Part shown: positions 10,430 through 22,490 of the stretch, piece by piece | Position numbering within the stretch: the stretch's first letter is position 1 | Layout of the letters: every line of letters starts with the position of its first letter | DNA from: Takakia lepidozioides | Lineage: Eukaryota > Streptophyta > Takakiopsida > Takakiales > Takakiaceae | NCBI GenBank assembly: GCA_030704615.1 | Contig: CM060732.1 | Span: 11,840,001 to 11,904,000, forward strand | DNA length: 64,000 nucleotides | Reading direction: 5' to 3' | Position numbers and translations under genes: made by a program | Notes under the pieces: model-generated | What the model was told of the DNA's origin: nothing | The model's input: the letters and a program-made list of their open reading frames with translations, nothing else | The model's database searches: none

Positions 10430-12490
10430 AAGGGGACGAGTCGGCTCCAATGTCCCCGTCTCCCGCAAAAGACAGGGTAGAGAGAGCGAGGACTAAGAGC
10501 CCGTGTCCCACAAAACACAGCGGACACAGAGCGAGGACTTAGAGCCCGTCTCCCACAAAAGACAGGAGAGACAAGCTTCTTCCCTCTCTTCCCGCGCTTA
10601 TGAGGCTCTCCTTCTACTGAACCCTCTCCAATATCTCCCTTCCCACTACCCTCCCCCAACTCTCCGACTGTGAGAGGGGTATCCTCAATGCAAGGTTTCT
10701 TCTTCTTCTTGCTAAGGGGCTTTTCCACTATCTTTGTTTTCCCTCTCCCCACAACAGCCTCAACCTCCTCCTTCTCTCTCTCTCTCTCTCTCTCTCTACG
10801 TCTCTCTCCGGCTCCCTCGGCAATGACCAGAGGTCTCTCAAGGGCACGTGGCACCGGGTCCACAAATGGAGTCTGCAATTACAATGGGTTTTGTGAGGCC
10901 CTTGGCCAATCTCTGCAAGTTACATTGCTCCCGGTGCTTCTCCAACCACCGAGGTTAGGAGGGTTATGACACGTCAACGGGATTTGCTGATCAATGTACA
11001 AGAGAGAGAGAGAGGGTGGAGAGGGGTTCCATACGTGGGGAGGTAGCTAGGCCGCTTGGCCCAAATGATGCTCCTGTTGAAAGATTGGGGAGTTCTTCAT
11101 GGCATGATGCATCTCATGGTACCCAAGGTGCCTCTCCCGCTCATGTCCATGATACCTCCATTGGTGGCCAGTCCTCGGCCAGGAAGGGCCTCGCATTTGG
11201 CCAGTTCGCTGCTGTGACTCTAGCTAGTGGCAGTTGGGGTCAAGCCTCTCCCGAAGAGCAAGCACAACTCATGGCATCTTTGGCGGCAATGGGGGTTCCA
11301 TTGCCATCAATGGGACAACTTTTGGCACCTGAACTCGAGGTGCCTAAGATGCCCGCGCTCAGGCCCAGGGATACAATCGCCTCGGAGCATCATGAGGCCA
11401 ATATCTCTCTCGCCATTTTGTTGTATTGCCTACTGCATTCTTTTTGTTTTTGTTGTTTTTATTTGGTTTCATCCTAGGACCATCTTGATAAATCTTTATA
11501 TTACCCGTATACAATGCTTCTAACGAAGAAGAGAAGGTAGCGCTAGATACTGCAGGCCCAATGGTGGACTCATCAATAGTACCAGTAGTATCCGGCACAA
11601 GGGCCACTTCAATTACAACACCTTGGCCCATGAGGGGGGCATCATCATCAACACGGTGCTCGGGGGGGGCCACTGGTACTCTCGGGCTCATGAAATGAAG
11701 GAGCAAGCACAGGAGGAGGGGAAGGCCGGGGGGTCAAACCAGATTTCTTTCGTGTACTTGAGCGATACGGGTTTTCTTCTGGTTTTTTCCTTTTCTTTGC
11801 AGCAGAGGTCTTCTCCGAATCCTTGGCCATGTCTGAAATGAACTACAACATATAAATTCAAAGAAAATATCCTAAAAAGCATAATGAAGACTGTAGAGTA
11901 TTACATAGATTTTTATAGAGCAAAAAAGAATTATACACTAGAAAAGACACTACAATATATCAACATCAAATAAACCAATAAATAATTAAAAAACTACACC
12001 AAATACAGACCATGGGACATACAAGTAGAAATACAAAAAGTAGGATAACACAATAATGTAGCCGTTAGTGACGAGTCTTCTCTCACGAGCCCTGAATCAC
12101 AAAACACAGAGGTAGAGGCAAGGAGTACCAGACCCGAGCAAGAGGTCGGTAGCTGCTAGCGACCAGAGAGAAGCTGCCAACATCCGTGGGGCGAGGGGGT
12201 GAGACACGGAGGTCAGTCGCTGCGTGCACCATCGCGGCCAACTCCCCGTTCATGCGAATGTGATCAGGTAGGTCGTGAGAGAGACAGATGGCAGGGTTGC
12301 ACACGTCACGTCGGACCTGACGCTGACGCGACCAACGTCACGTTAATTTTGCCGAAAAATCAGTAAAACATGAGTTAGGTGAAAAATATGCCACGTACGT
12401 GGACACGTTGTATTCCAAGCGACACCTTGGCAAGTGAATGAATTATTTTATAAATTACTCCATCCGCTAATATTTGTAAAATCATTATTG
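10430..12490. other. Repeat-like stretch with short degenerate frames
   Basis: 10430-10570 contains three near-copies of a segment built on CGTCTCCCACAAAAGACAGG and GCGAGGACTTAGAGCCCG. A CT microsatellite lies at 10770-10800 and GAGA repeats near 11000. A frame at 11016-11410 (containing SPEEQAQLMASLAAMGVPL) has protein-like composition on the + strand. A lysine-rich frame at 11830-11648 lies on the - strand. Neither matches a family I can name; both may be decayed retroelement sequence. 11840-12490 is AT-rich with no feature. Confidence 0.35.
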
Positions 12491-12500
12491 TTAAATTGGT

Positions 12501-13112
12501 GCGACCTCCAAATGGTGGCGGTCGCAGAATTTATCTTATTTTTTTAATAGTTATGACCACCAGCAGAGGGGTTGTCGCAGTATTTTTGTTTTTTAAAAAT
12601 AGATGCGACCACCAGAAGGGGTGGTCGCATTTTTTTCTTTTCTTAAACAGTTGCGACCACCGCTACTGGTGGTCGCACAATTTTTATTTTATTTGTAATA
12701 GGTGCGACCACCATCACATTGGAGGAAGGGTGTTTGGTGTGCAAAATGCCAGAATGAAGGCCACACCACCACTGAATGCCACATGAAAGAGAAACACTGC
12801 ACTATCTATAGGTGCGACCACCGGCAGGGGGGTGGTCGCAACAATTTTTTAAAAAAAAATTTAAAATAATAATCTCTGTGACCACGAGCATGGGGATGGT
12901 CGCAACATTTTTCTTTTTTTTAATAGGTGCGACCACCAGCAGGGGGGTGATTGCAGCAATTTTCTGTTTTTTAATAGGTGCGACCACCAGCAGGGGGGTG
13001 ATTGCAGCAATTTTCTGTTTTTTAATAGGTGCGACCACCAGCAGGGGGGTGATTGCAGCAATTTTCTGTTTTTTAAATATCTGCGACCACCAGCATGAGG
13101 GTGGTCGCAACA
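12501..13112. repeat. Array of about ten ~50-bp palindromic hairpin units
   Basis: The unit is an imperfect palindrome TGCGACCACC, a 6-12 base loop, then GGTGGTCGCA, followed by a 20-30 bp T/A-rich spacer. Units start near 12501, 12553, 12603, 12652, 12702 (half unit), 12812, 12886, 12928, 12979, 13030 and 13082. Three consecutive copies starting at 12928, 12979 and 13030 are nearly identical with a 51-bp period, and in them the right arm has drifted to GGTGATTGCA. Because 51 is divisible by three, long spurious frames run through on both strands. No protein or RNA family is recognised. The region 12717-12800 between units is unrelated filler. Confidence 0.8.
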
Positions 13113-13159
13113 ATTTTTTTTTAAAAATAACATGCGACTTCCTCGTGCGACCTGAAGCG

Positions 13160-14030
13160 GTCGTAGCATTGGATTCTGATTCGTCGAGCGTGTGAGGCTT
13201 GGAGGTTGGAGGGTATATAAGGTGGTCCCAATGCCCCTCACTTCTTTTGTGGCAAACACTTTTGTGGCGAGTGAATGTTCTCTATTCCTTGAGCAAGAGT
13301 GTAAGCCCAAGAGGAGGGTGCGGACCGTTTGCTGTTGTGGCTTTCACCAGAGCCACTGCAGCAAATTGTCGAAAAACACAATACTACATGGTGCATTGAT
13401 CCGCTTGGATTGATGCCGTAGTGTTGGGCCATCGCATTCTGTTCTAACTTCTATTGCTCTTGACAAATCTACCAAGTACACTAGTGTTCTTCGTTCAACC
13501 TTAAGTCTGCGGTTAGGGTTTTGGGTATGAGGATGAGGAAGGAGTGGAACCCTTGGTTCACTGTAGACCCGCACAAAAAGGACGGTGTTCAATATCTCTC
13601 GGTAGTGAGATTTGTGTCACAAAATGCCATCCAGTACTCCATATTGGCATCCTCAAACCAAATTGTTCATTGTCATAACCATGACATAGTTATTGGGTCC
13701 ACTTGTATCCCTAGGGTTCCACGTGTTCGGGCACTTCCACCTACTGCCCCAGATTTTGTTCCGATCACGCAGGTGGCGTTTTGCACGAGGAGGGCCTACT
13801 TATGGCTAAATTCCTATGCTAAGTTCTTGTTGCGGGAGACAAGGTAGCTCTTCCCTCTCATAGTTGTCATTGATGGCAAGGGCTAGAATGTAGTTGGTGG
13901 CATTGAAATGAAGGTGGGTGAGGGAGGGAGCTGGGTGAGGGAGCTGGGCGAGTGACAAAGTGCAAACTGAGGACAACATTCTATAGTTTTGGCGTGGTGC
14001 TCTTAGAATCGTAGATGTCGCTTTTCTTGC
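13160..14030. other. Unassigned stretch, no supported gene
   Basis: A frame at 13521-13847 has ordinary amino-acid composition but no recognisable domain. 13950-13985 is a near-copy of 14040-14075 (GTGACAAAGTGCA followed by GAGGAC), so part of the downstream kinase fragment appears to be duplicated here. Confidence 0.3.
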
Positions 14031-14039
14031 GTACTGAAG

Positions 14040-14255
14040 GTGAGTGACAAAGTGCAGAGTGAGGACGATATCTACGAAATTCTAGATCCCAACTGCGGCA
14101 AGAGCTCGCAACAAGACATGATCGCATTCCTGAGAGTGGCCATGATGTGCACTAGTTTCAATCCCCGTGGACCGTCCGTCCATGTGCGACGTCATGCTCA
14201 TGCTTATGAAAGCTGCACCCACGCCAAGTGTGGACAGACTACAGCTAAAGCTTAA
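14040..14255 (+). pseudogene. C-terminal fragment of a leucine-rich-repeat receptor-like kinase
   Basis: The frame reads DDIYEILDPN, then IAFLRVAMMCTSFNP, the end of the kinase domain (subdomain XI) of plant LRR receptor kinases. A one-base frameshift near 14168 follows, after which the other frame gives DRPSMCDVMLMLMKAAP, the canonical last kinase helix plus tail. The sequence just upstream is not kinase, so only this 3' exon remains. Part of it is repeated at 13950-13985. The family match rests on the RPSM and FLRVAMMCTS motifs. I judge it a pseudogene, although a sequencing error at the frameshift cannot be ruled out. Confidence 0.6.
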
Positions 14256-14259
14256 TTAC

Positions 14260-15666
14260 AAAATAGTCGAATTCTTCTCTAGTCAAGTCTGACTCAGAAG
14301 ATGAGCAGTACTGGAACATTTTTGTATAGAAAGTAGACAACCGGAGAGCTTGGATTTTGTATATTACAGGACTTACTGTGATTCTTGTTGCCTTTTCGCC
14401 TCTCTTGAGATGGCGTTTGAGTTTTGGCTGTTAGATGTGTGAACTTCAAATTTGAGCTCTTTCTAGAATCTGCTGTAGTTGGAGTCTTCAGGTTTCGTAG
14501 GAATTACAGGTTAGGCAATTTTGATACTCTTTGGTAGGAGACAAGCGGCGTTGGTTAGGATGATAGGAATGTTGGTAGGATGACAGACGATAATGAAAGG
14601 CTACACTCTTGTGGGATCTGCGCCTTGTCATATGTGTGATGTTACGTATCGTGTCTTCTCTTGTAACATTGTTTTCAGTCACCTGACCGTACTAGACGTC
14701 TTTTTTTTCCTTAGTGCTTGAGAGAGATCTGTTTATGTTTGCTGCACCGTGCACGTTTAGACTCTTGCAGAAACCAGGTTGTGGACTCAACACCATTACA
14801 TCAAAATGGTGAAAAAAAACGTTGTCTGATTGTAATTTTATTATTACAAAGAAAAGAGCTGTCATATATTACAAATTTCTCGCCTGCAGGTCACCATCTT
14901 GCTTCTCTTCGCAGATCTTTGAAATGAAATGCAAAGTCTTCTCTTATTGAAAAGAATTGGGGAACTACTAGCGCTTCTGTCATACATTTTCCCCTCTTGT
15001 AAAGACCTGAATTGTGAGCGTCACCACTATCAGGTTTCTGTTTTTTTATTTTTTATCTCTTTTATACCCCCCCTCAAAAGAAAAAAGAAAAACCAACGCT
15101 TACCAAGTAAACGTTTTATGGTTTGTTTGTTTTTTGAAACATCCCGGCCCTTTTACAATTCTATTTGACTATTGAATCTTCGAATAAATACCATTTGTAT
15201 TCTTCGATTTCCATGGTGTACTTGATAGCGCATTTGTATGAACTGCTAGAAAATATCACTAATAATTCATAATGACAGTGGGATCTAGTAGTCACATTGA
15301 TATCCATTAAAATAGTAATATCAATCAAAGTTCTAGGAGTTCATGTTCATCCAAATGCAGAAATAAGTTATTTACATTAGTTTTAGTGAAATTCATCATT
15401 AAATGATAACTTACAAATCAGTTCCTATAACTACATTACCATGAATGGATGATTTTATAACTATAACTTGGACATGTATATTTGTTTTACACGGTGGGAA
15501 TGGGAAGTGGATGAAGGAGACAATTTCTGTAGACAAAGAGGCAATGATGGAGGTACCAAGGGGTAACACATGGATGAAAGTCTCTTCAATGCCAACAAAA
15601 TGGAAAAGAGTGTGTTAGACGATTGTGTGTGTGAGCATTCAAGTGTGAGAGTTATAATAAATAGAG
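14260..15666. other. Intergenic sequence upstream of ELOF1
   Basis: AT-rich sequence without a supported gene. The ELOF1 promoter and 5' UTR should lie in the right part. TTATAATAAATA sits about 15 bases before the ELOF1 start codon, too close to be its TATA box. Confidence 0.4.
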
Positions 15667-17593
15667 ATGGGGAAGAGGAAGGCAACAAAACCTCCACCCA
15701 AAAAAGTGAAAGAGAAAGTGCCGATCGTGTTTAATTGCCCCTTTTGCAACCATGAGAATAGCGTCGAGTGTAAAATGTGAGTGTTTTGAGTTTTCTTTGT
15801 TGTTTAATGTCACCATCTTCTTATAGTTATTTCCTTTGTTCTTCTCTACATTGACTGATAACTAAATGCTAAAATTTGGAATTTATATAGTGGTATGGTA
15901 AGACTTCATTTATGAATATGATGATTATTTAGATAAATCCTAGCATTGTGCCAATTTTTTTAAGCAAAAGTGTGATAGATTTAATAAGTGAATCAAGACC
16001 AATGTCTTAATATAGATTGGATATTGGACAGGGACCGGAAGAACCAAATTGGAGAGGCAACTTGCCGAATCTGTCAAGAGAAATTCAGCACATCCATTGA
16101 TGGTAATTGTCAAGTTTTAAAGTTTCAACTAATTCTCTTCTGGTTGCACTTGGTTTTTTTTAAGCTTACATTTTGCAAGACATTCACATTCGAGAGCCTG
16201 TCATTTATATATGGGGTATTTATATGCTTCAGCAGCCAAATCCTTCATCTTTTATCTTCTAAATACCCCTCATATATATGTAACCATCAATCTCTTGATA
16301 TTTGGTACCATATAGTCATCGAGACTCTTGATCAGCAATTTTTTGGTGCATTTACTCCATTGCTTAGGCAATGTCGTATCAAAACTATGTGCTCTGGGAC
16401 ATCCCTACACTAGTCAGCAAGAGAAGCTCTCTATTAAGTTGATTGTCATGACAAAATAATTAGGTTGTATTGAACATTGTCATTATGCTAATGCCCCCCC
16501 AATATCATCTTAGAAAAATTGCTTGTAGAATGTAGGAGCCTAAGTATAGCATTGTCTAGCCCCACAATTGACAATGTTCAAGTTTATTTTTTTGTTTAAA
16601 AAAAAGGCTGAAGCCCCAAATTTTATTGATAAAGGAGGGGAAAAATTAAACCCTGGATGCCATAAGGCCTAGCACACTGAATGCAGTGCGAGGGGCTCAA
16701 CCACATCAGGAAACAGCAACTGCCATGGACACTTGTGAGAGATTATAATGAGATTTATATTACTAAGTTAGGTCTGATTTGGAATTAAGAACTTTAATAT
16801 ATAATATCTGAGTGATTCAATGTATACATTGATATGTGAGGTTCAATCGTTGTTTATGGTTGGTCACACTTGTCGAAGGACGTAGAAAGCATCTCGTTGC
16901 CTGCATGTCACAATACTTACGATTAATTGTCACTAAACATTGCACTCAATATGTTTTTAAAATCCTTTATAGACTCTAAAACATGGCGCTTTTGTGTTTG
17001 TGTGCATGTATGCAGCTTTGAGTGCTCCCATTGACATGTAAGCCCTCGTGCCTCACTAAGTCTGCACGTTTTAGTGGGGTCCAAATTCATTTGAATTTCA
17101 TAACATTTTGAGTAGTAAAGAATAAACTGCAGACTGTAGACTCCGTCATGGAACTCATGAGTGCTGTACACAAATTTGTCATTTGGCCGGTTCTTGACAA
17201 TAGAAGGTCCCTCTTCATCCAACCCTATTTACTTGCTCCAAGACACATGAGACAACAATCATCTTTTATGCATCTACCACCTTAATCTTTGTGGGCGGGT
17301 AAGTTGGTCTGTATGGTGGATTGTGCCGGTGGTTACATTCTCCAAATCATTGGGATGATATGACAAGTGAAAATGCATGGTAGGTCACAAAACAATTTCT
17401 AATTGACGGCCTTTTGTTTTCCTACTTCATTGCTTGTTCCATGTTCAAGAATCACTAATACTTACATTATTCTAATGTTTTGAAAAATGTATGGAATTAC
17501 ATATTATTGTGATACTGAATCATACTTTGTTTTTGAGTTTTCAGGTACTGTGATTGGATTGATGAGTGTGAACGCATCAACAATGCAGAATAA
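15667..17593 (+). CDS. ELOF1: Transcription elongation factor 1 homolog (ELOF1), four exons
   Basis: ELOF1 is a small zinc-ribbon protein that binds RNA polymerase II in the nucleus and promotes elongation through chromatin and transcription-coupled repair. Exons: 15667-15776, 16032-16102, 17016-17037 and 17545-17593. All junctions are GT-AG with matching phases, and the total is 83 codons plus TAA. The protein starts [13 protein letters not shown], the conserved basic N-terminus. It has the zinc ribbon CPFC (residues 25-28) and CRIC (about 49-52), then [21 protein letters not shown], and ends [13 protein letters not shown]. Its length equals the usual 83-90 residues. Exon 3 is only 22 nt (ALSAPID plus two bases), which is why simple frame searches miss the gene. 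The start codon is the first ATG of the conserved sequence. Intron 2 contains an old repeat near 16600-16740. Confidence 0.96.
16595..16745 (-). repeat. Possible LINE/SINE tail in ELOF1 intron 2
   Basis: A poly-A/T-flanked segment (GGCTGAAGCCCCAAATTTTATTGATAAA) followed by a moderately GC-rich 100 bp differs in base composition from the AT-rich intron around it. It looks like the 3' end of a retroposon on the - strand, but no promoter boxes or target duplication were confirmed. Confidence 0.3.
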
Positions 17594-19640
17594 TTTTCCA
17601 TAGACACTATCGTTTGAATTCTTCCAACGTATTCTCAGCTCATTAATTTGTACTTATACTTATATGTGAATGGGCTTGGTTGAGAACGACGCAACCTTTA
17701 TTTGTTGAAGGTGTAAACCATACATTGGATAGTTTGATTAAAGAATATGTTTCTTCTTAACAAAATTTGCTAATCTTTTGTGACCCCATTAATTGTTATA
17801 TAACTTATACTCATTACCACATAGATTCATAGTAAATTGACTCTCGATAATTTATTTTATATATGTGTTGATTTATCTCATTATAATTAATATCAAATGA
17901 TTAATATAAGAAAATTGATCATTAGATTAAAAAAATGAACCTTAAGTTCGTAATAATCATCTATTTAATATTCTACAAAATAATAATATATATATACTTA
18001 AAAAATTTCAAAGAAATACTCACCTCCTATCACAATGGCAATCACAAACATATTCAAGAGAAAAAAAGAAACAATACAAAACAAAATACACGGTAAAAGA
18101 AACATAAATTATGATGTTTTTTTCAGTCCAATGTGATAGTGAAAATTGGACATCTTTAAATGTATTAAATAATAATAGGCTAATGGCTTCTCCATAATCA
18201 GTTTAAAAATCCACAAATTTATGATTTATAAAGTTTTATATGGTCATTTTCTTGGTTATGGAACGGTGTCACCGCCAACCCACAGCTATGAGAGGTTCTA
18301 AAAATTAGGCCCACTCCATTGTCTATTGCGGAAAAATAGTGCATGTTATCTTGCAAATAACACTAATTTTATGAAACAATTTGGAGAAGTGGTGATGTAG
18401 ATCACCACAAATGGTTCTCTTATCGATATCGTTTCAAATGAACTTGCAATGGGGAAAAATATTAAAGGAAGGAGTGACATGAGATCATCCCATGCATGAA
18501 GAATTGCCGCATTCACTATCAGTCATTTGAATAGGTCCGGCTAGATCTATCATCATCATGTCTAATGTTATGACTAGCAGATGAGGCACCATACTTCCTA
18601 CAAGCGCATTAGAAGGTGTCCACGTTCCAAATGGAAAGCAGTAGCCCTTTGGTGTGAAATAACACCATAAGTTATTTCTGCTTTGGTAGGAGTCTTCCTC
18701 CTACCACCAAGGAGGTGTAAAACTCATTTTGGCACCGCAAAGTCTTCTCCTTACAAGCCAATAAAAACATGGACATAAAAAAAAAAGGCCATTTGTGAAT
18801 AAGATAACACCTCCACAATTGGATAGTGCATTGACTCAGAGCCACTCAGGTTATTCTGGGTTTAATCCAGCTACCATGAGCTTGGCATCTCATGGGCGAG
18901 GTGAATTTTTCTTCTCACTACCGTTAAGGGGCTTGATTTGTGAGCAGCCGCTCAAACTAATGACCTCCGTTAAGTCCTACAAAAAGTCACAACCAAAATG
19001 TTTGACTCAAGTGGTGATGAGCTAGTTCCTTACATAACCATAGCCACTCTGTACATAAACAGAAGTGACTTCCAAACCCTTTGAAAAGATTGACGGGGCT
19101 CTTGAAAAGATTGGATGAAAGCCATGAAATCCATGTTGCTTTGACGGATGGATGTTAAATACAAGAACGACCTAGTCAAAATGGACAAGTCGTTTGTTGG
19201 ACTAGTGAATTCAAGTATGAGTACATGTTTAAAGAGTTGTATCCAATCAAAATTTGTGAAAAGCAATCTCACATGAGATGCGAGACTACAACTCCACATC
19301 CGTGCGCAAGTTGTGTCACTCTCCGCAACCCCGCAATCCACCACTGATTAAAGAATAGAACTTAAGAGAATAACCGAAGCCAGCCATTTTTTTCTTGGCG
19401 AATTTTCACCAAAAGGCTCCCTTTCTTTTTGGGCTCCTACCAAAAGGGACTTTTCTTTAACTTTTTCGCCAAAACACAACCAGAGGAATATGACTGCCAC
19501 CGTGGACTTGTTAACTCGTGCCACCTGTCATGTACCAGCGCCTTTTTTTGCCACGTAGGCAGCTGGGTAGAATACACAGGTGGCCACACCAGCTACTTTT
19601 GAAGAATGAGAAAAAATCCGCTGACTCTAAGTTACTAAGA
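17594..19640. other. AT-rich intergenic stretch
   Basis: The ELOF1 3' UTR should occupy the first few hundred bases. 17780-18260 is very AT-rich. A degenerate frame from 18795 to about 19350, broken by several stops (containing MKAMKSM and KNDLVKMDKSFVGLVN), could be an old gag-like or transposase relic, but no motif supports that. Confidence 0.35.
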
Positions 19641-19890
19641 TTTTCCATTTGTTTTTTATTTTTGGTTTTTTTTTTCCAAGTGAAAGGAAACCTGGAAGCG
19701 ACGGCCCACAATTCAGGCCATTGAGGAGGGGAAAAATAACCCCCTTTCATTTATGGGCCACGATCCAGACAGAACGTCACGAACAATCCACACACGGGGG
19801 CAGGGTACTGGGTTTGAATCCCGAACCACCGAGGCGTCACATTGTGCACTTACCAGCTGAGCTACCAGCCGATGTGCTCCATTTTAATTT
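19640..19890 (-). mobile_element. tRNA-derived SINE
   Basis: On the - strand the element opens with GGCTGGTAGCTCAGCTGG (A box, + strand 19851-19869). It continues with a B box GGGATTCAAACCC (+ strand 19810-19822), then a body reading TGAAAGGGGGTTATTTTTCC, and ends in a long A-rich tail (+ strand T runs 19640-19678). This is the normal order for a plant tRNA-derived SINE. The body is shared with sequence at 62610-62750, showing a repeated family. Confidence 0.75.
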
Positions 19891-22360
19891 CTAGATATTA
19901 TCTCACTCATGGAAAATGGAATGGAATGAAATGGTTAATAATTAGCTACACGGTGCCCAAGGCGACCGGAACCGGAAAGTGTCAGTGAGCAAAACTACCT
20001 GCGACTGGCTAGTTAGTTAGTCAGTTACTTGGCTTTTGCGGCTGTACCTTTATCCACACCTTTTGGTCGGGTCTTCAACCGGTTGCCGTCCGACGGAACT
20101 GCAACCGGTTCCGAGACCTGTCAGCTGCTGCCACCCTACTCTGCCAAAAGTCTGTAGGCCTCTGGAAGACTTTATTTTCCAGAGAAACAACTCCACATTT
20201 GTTTTCTGTTGAATATATAATATATTAAAGTTTTGTTTTCTACTACTTATGACTCTTTGTTCAAGATACTTTATATTCCTTAGATTTGCTAGATTTCTGT
20301 GTCCTGTGAAATAAATGTTGGAAGAATTAGTGAAACAGAAGACTAAGTCCAAAAAGTTGACCCAAGTATTAAATTAAAGTGGGTCATAAAATACTGTTTC
20401 TGTCTAAAGTAGTACAGTAAGCCAACTTGTGAGGGGGAATATCAAGGTTTTTTTTTATCGAAAAAAACAATAATATAGAGCACATAATTTTTTTTGTAAT
20501 TATAAATAAAATATTTCTGGCTAGAATATTGCAGTCTGGCAAAGTAGGAGGCTGGTGAAAAGGCAGTGAATAATAGCTGGCTCTACCAGCAATTCATGCC
20601 TGCACCCTAACATGCACCCCCACTGGTTCTGCCAGTCTTATTCATCTAATCTGACAGTCACATTCATCCATCACATACAGGAGTTAGAACAGAGAAATGA
20701 CTCTGGTTTCAAAAGAGTAAATTAGACCTAATGAGTGCCAGACAAGTAGGTTACTTATTTACCGCAGTAGAATCCGGCTAAATTTACTCACCGTCCTTTG
20801 GACCAATTGAATGCTGTGCAAGCAAATCTTCAATTGTACATTCTTGAATCTACTGCAGTGAATGAGGGACATTAGAGTTTTCTGATTAGATCTTTTGTCC
20901 CAAAGACACGTGGCGCGCTTTGAGCAGCCAAGGTCTCGTCGGTGCTAGCTGTAGCCATGGATGAAGGTGGAAGATGATGCTACAAGTGATTGGATGAACG
21001 CTGCCTAACCTCCAATCTCACATTGATTGATAGAAACTAGGGTTAGTAATGTGCATGGTTTATTAGTATGCCAGCCCACAAAAGTAACATCCCCTCCTTG
21101 CAAAATAATGGGCATAATTGCATATTTAAAACTGCATATTAAAGGAATAGTTACGCTTCCATTCTGGTACTTTTAGCTAGTAAAATTGAATATTATGAAA
21201 TGAACGTTGGAAGGCTTCAAGTTGATATCATCAGTGTAACTTACCGTCCTACACGTAAGTTAATATGAACAAATGCTCAATCCCTCCATTTAGGTAATAA
21301 GGCTTCCACTCATTTCTGAATAAGGATGAATGAAAAACAGCATTACTCGTATTCCAGCCATTTATGCCTGCGTTTAATACGACACGCATTACATTCATTC
21401 ACGGTACCCTATCTCATTCATTCATCCACTGTCATTCCATTCATTCCCACTAGCCTATATTCCGTCTGGCTGCTCACTGCCAGCTGCCGACTGGCAATCG
21501 CCAGGTGACTGGCGGTGGCAGGTCGCCTTGCCTGCGGGCGAAATGATGGGCGTTCGCGTCGGGGACCGGCCCGACAGGCGAATTTGGAGCCTTATCTGCT
21601 ACGGAACGCGGCATTCAATGTTGGGCCCGTCATTCCGTACGCCTCTTAAATTCCTTGATTGTGACTCCATTTGCTGCTTAAATTTCTCGAAATTGTTTGG
21701 TGCCAAATTCGCTCGTTACCAGAGTTTCCCACGCGCAGAATATTTAGTGCTGGTTTATTAGTGTGTTCCATCACCGGTTTAATGCTCCCTCCTATTGGGG
21801 ATGTCCAGGTGGTGCCGTTGAATGAGACGCTGATTTGTTACTCACTACTTCCGCGTTTTAAGTCGGTACGCCTTTGGATTTGTGGTAACTATGCCGTCCT
21901 ACAACGTGAAATTTGAAGTTTATATTATGATTAGTACCTGCTCCTTGATTGCTGTTTAAAGGATTAATAGCCTGAGTCACAGGGTTCTAAAATTATTCCC
22001 AGGCGATATAAAGTGCGTGGTGGGACACTCCACACCATAGAAATAGTCAAATATTGGATATATGCATTTTGGCGACTGGTCATGACCGGTCGCCAGGCTG
22101 GGCGACTGGTTAGCACACACGTGGCAGGACTACAAATAGGTTTGACCAAGTTATAGGTAGACAGAGGCTGGTTTAACATAATCTGGCCTATTATTAGTGG
22201 CCTAAATAAAACCTCGTTCAAGGGCCCCGGTTTTCAATTGTTTTGGCAGCGGAGGGTTATTATTTTTCTTTCGGGCGGGCGGGCCCTGCTGTGCTGGGAC
22301 CATTCAAAAAATAAAAAATATTAGGGACACTGCAATAGAAATATTAGGTGCCTCGTGTCT
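19890..22360. other. Intergenic sequence, no gene seen
   Basis: Alternating AT-rich and GC-rich patches. GACACGTGGCGC near 20908 is a G-box-like ACGTG site. 21360-21440 is rich in CATTCATTC. Around 21480-21550 and 22070-22125 several copies of GGCGACTGG/GGTCGCC occur, including a near-palindrome at 22072-22095. None of the open frames resembles a protein. Confidence 0.35.
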
Positions 22361-22362
22361 GT

Positions 22363-22490
22363 CTGGATGAATGGGGGACGGGTCTCATCCATTAAAGAAG
22401 GGGCAACAACTGAATGAACAAGGGACAGGTCTCATCCAGTAAAGAGGGTGCAACAACTGGATGAACAGGGGACAGGTCTCATCCATTACC
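22363..22490 (+). repeat. 47-bp minisatellite, about 2.7 copies
   Basis: The unit contains GGGACAGGTCTCATCCATTA and GCAACAACTGGATGAACA. The string GGTCTCATCC starts at 22381, 22428 and 22475, giving an exact 47-bp period. Confidence 0.8.

Noticed and set aside
10351-10878. Basic/glutamate-rich - strand protein with repeated FCGRRALSPRS
   Set aside because: The repeats come from near-tandem DNA copies and a CT microsatellite; no family match and no supporting splice or start evidence.
12501-13112. CRISPR-like repeat/spacer array
   Set aside because: The units are palindromic hairpins with similar AT-rich spacers in a plant nuclear genome; spacers are not unique sequences and no cas genes exist.
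12812-13195. Long open frame with 17-residue repeats across the hairpin array
   Set aside because: It is a by-product of the 51-bp period being divisible by three; frames are open on both strands and no start context or domain supports a protein.
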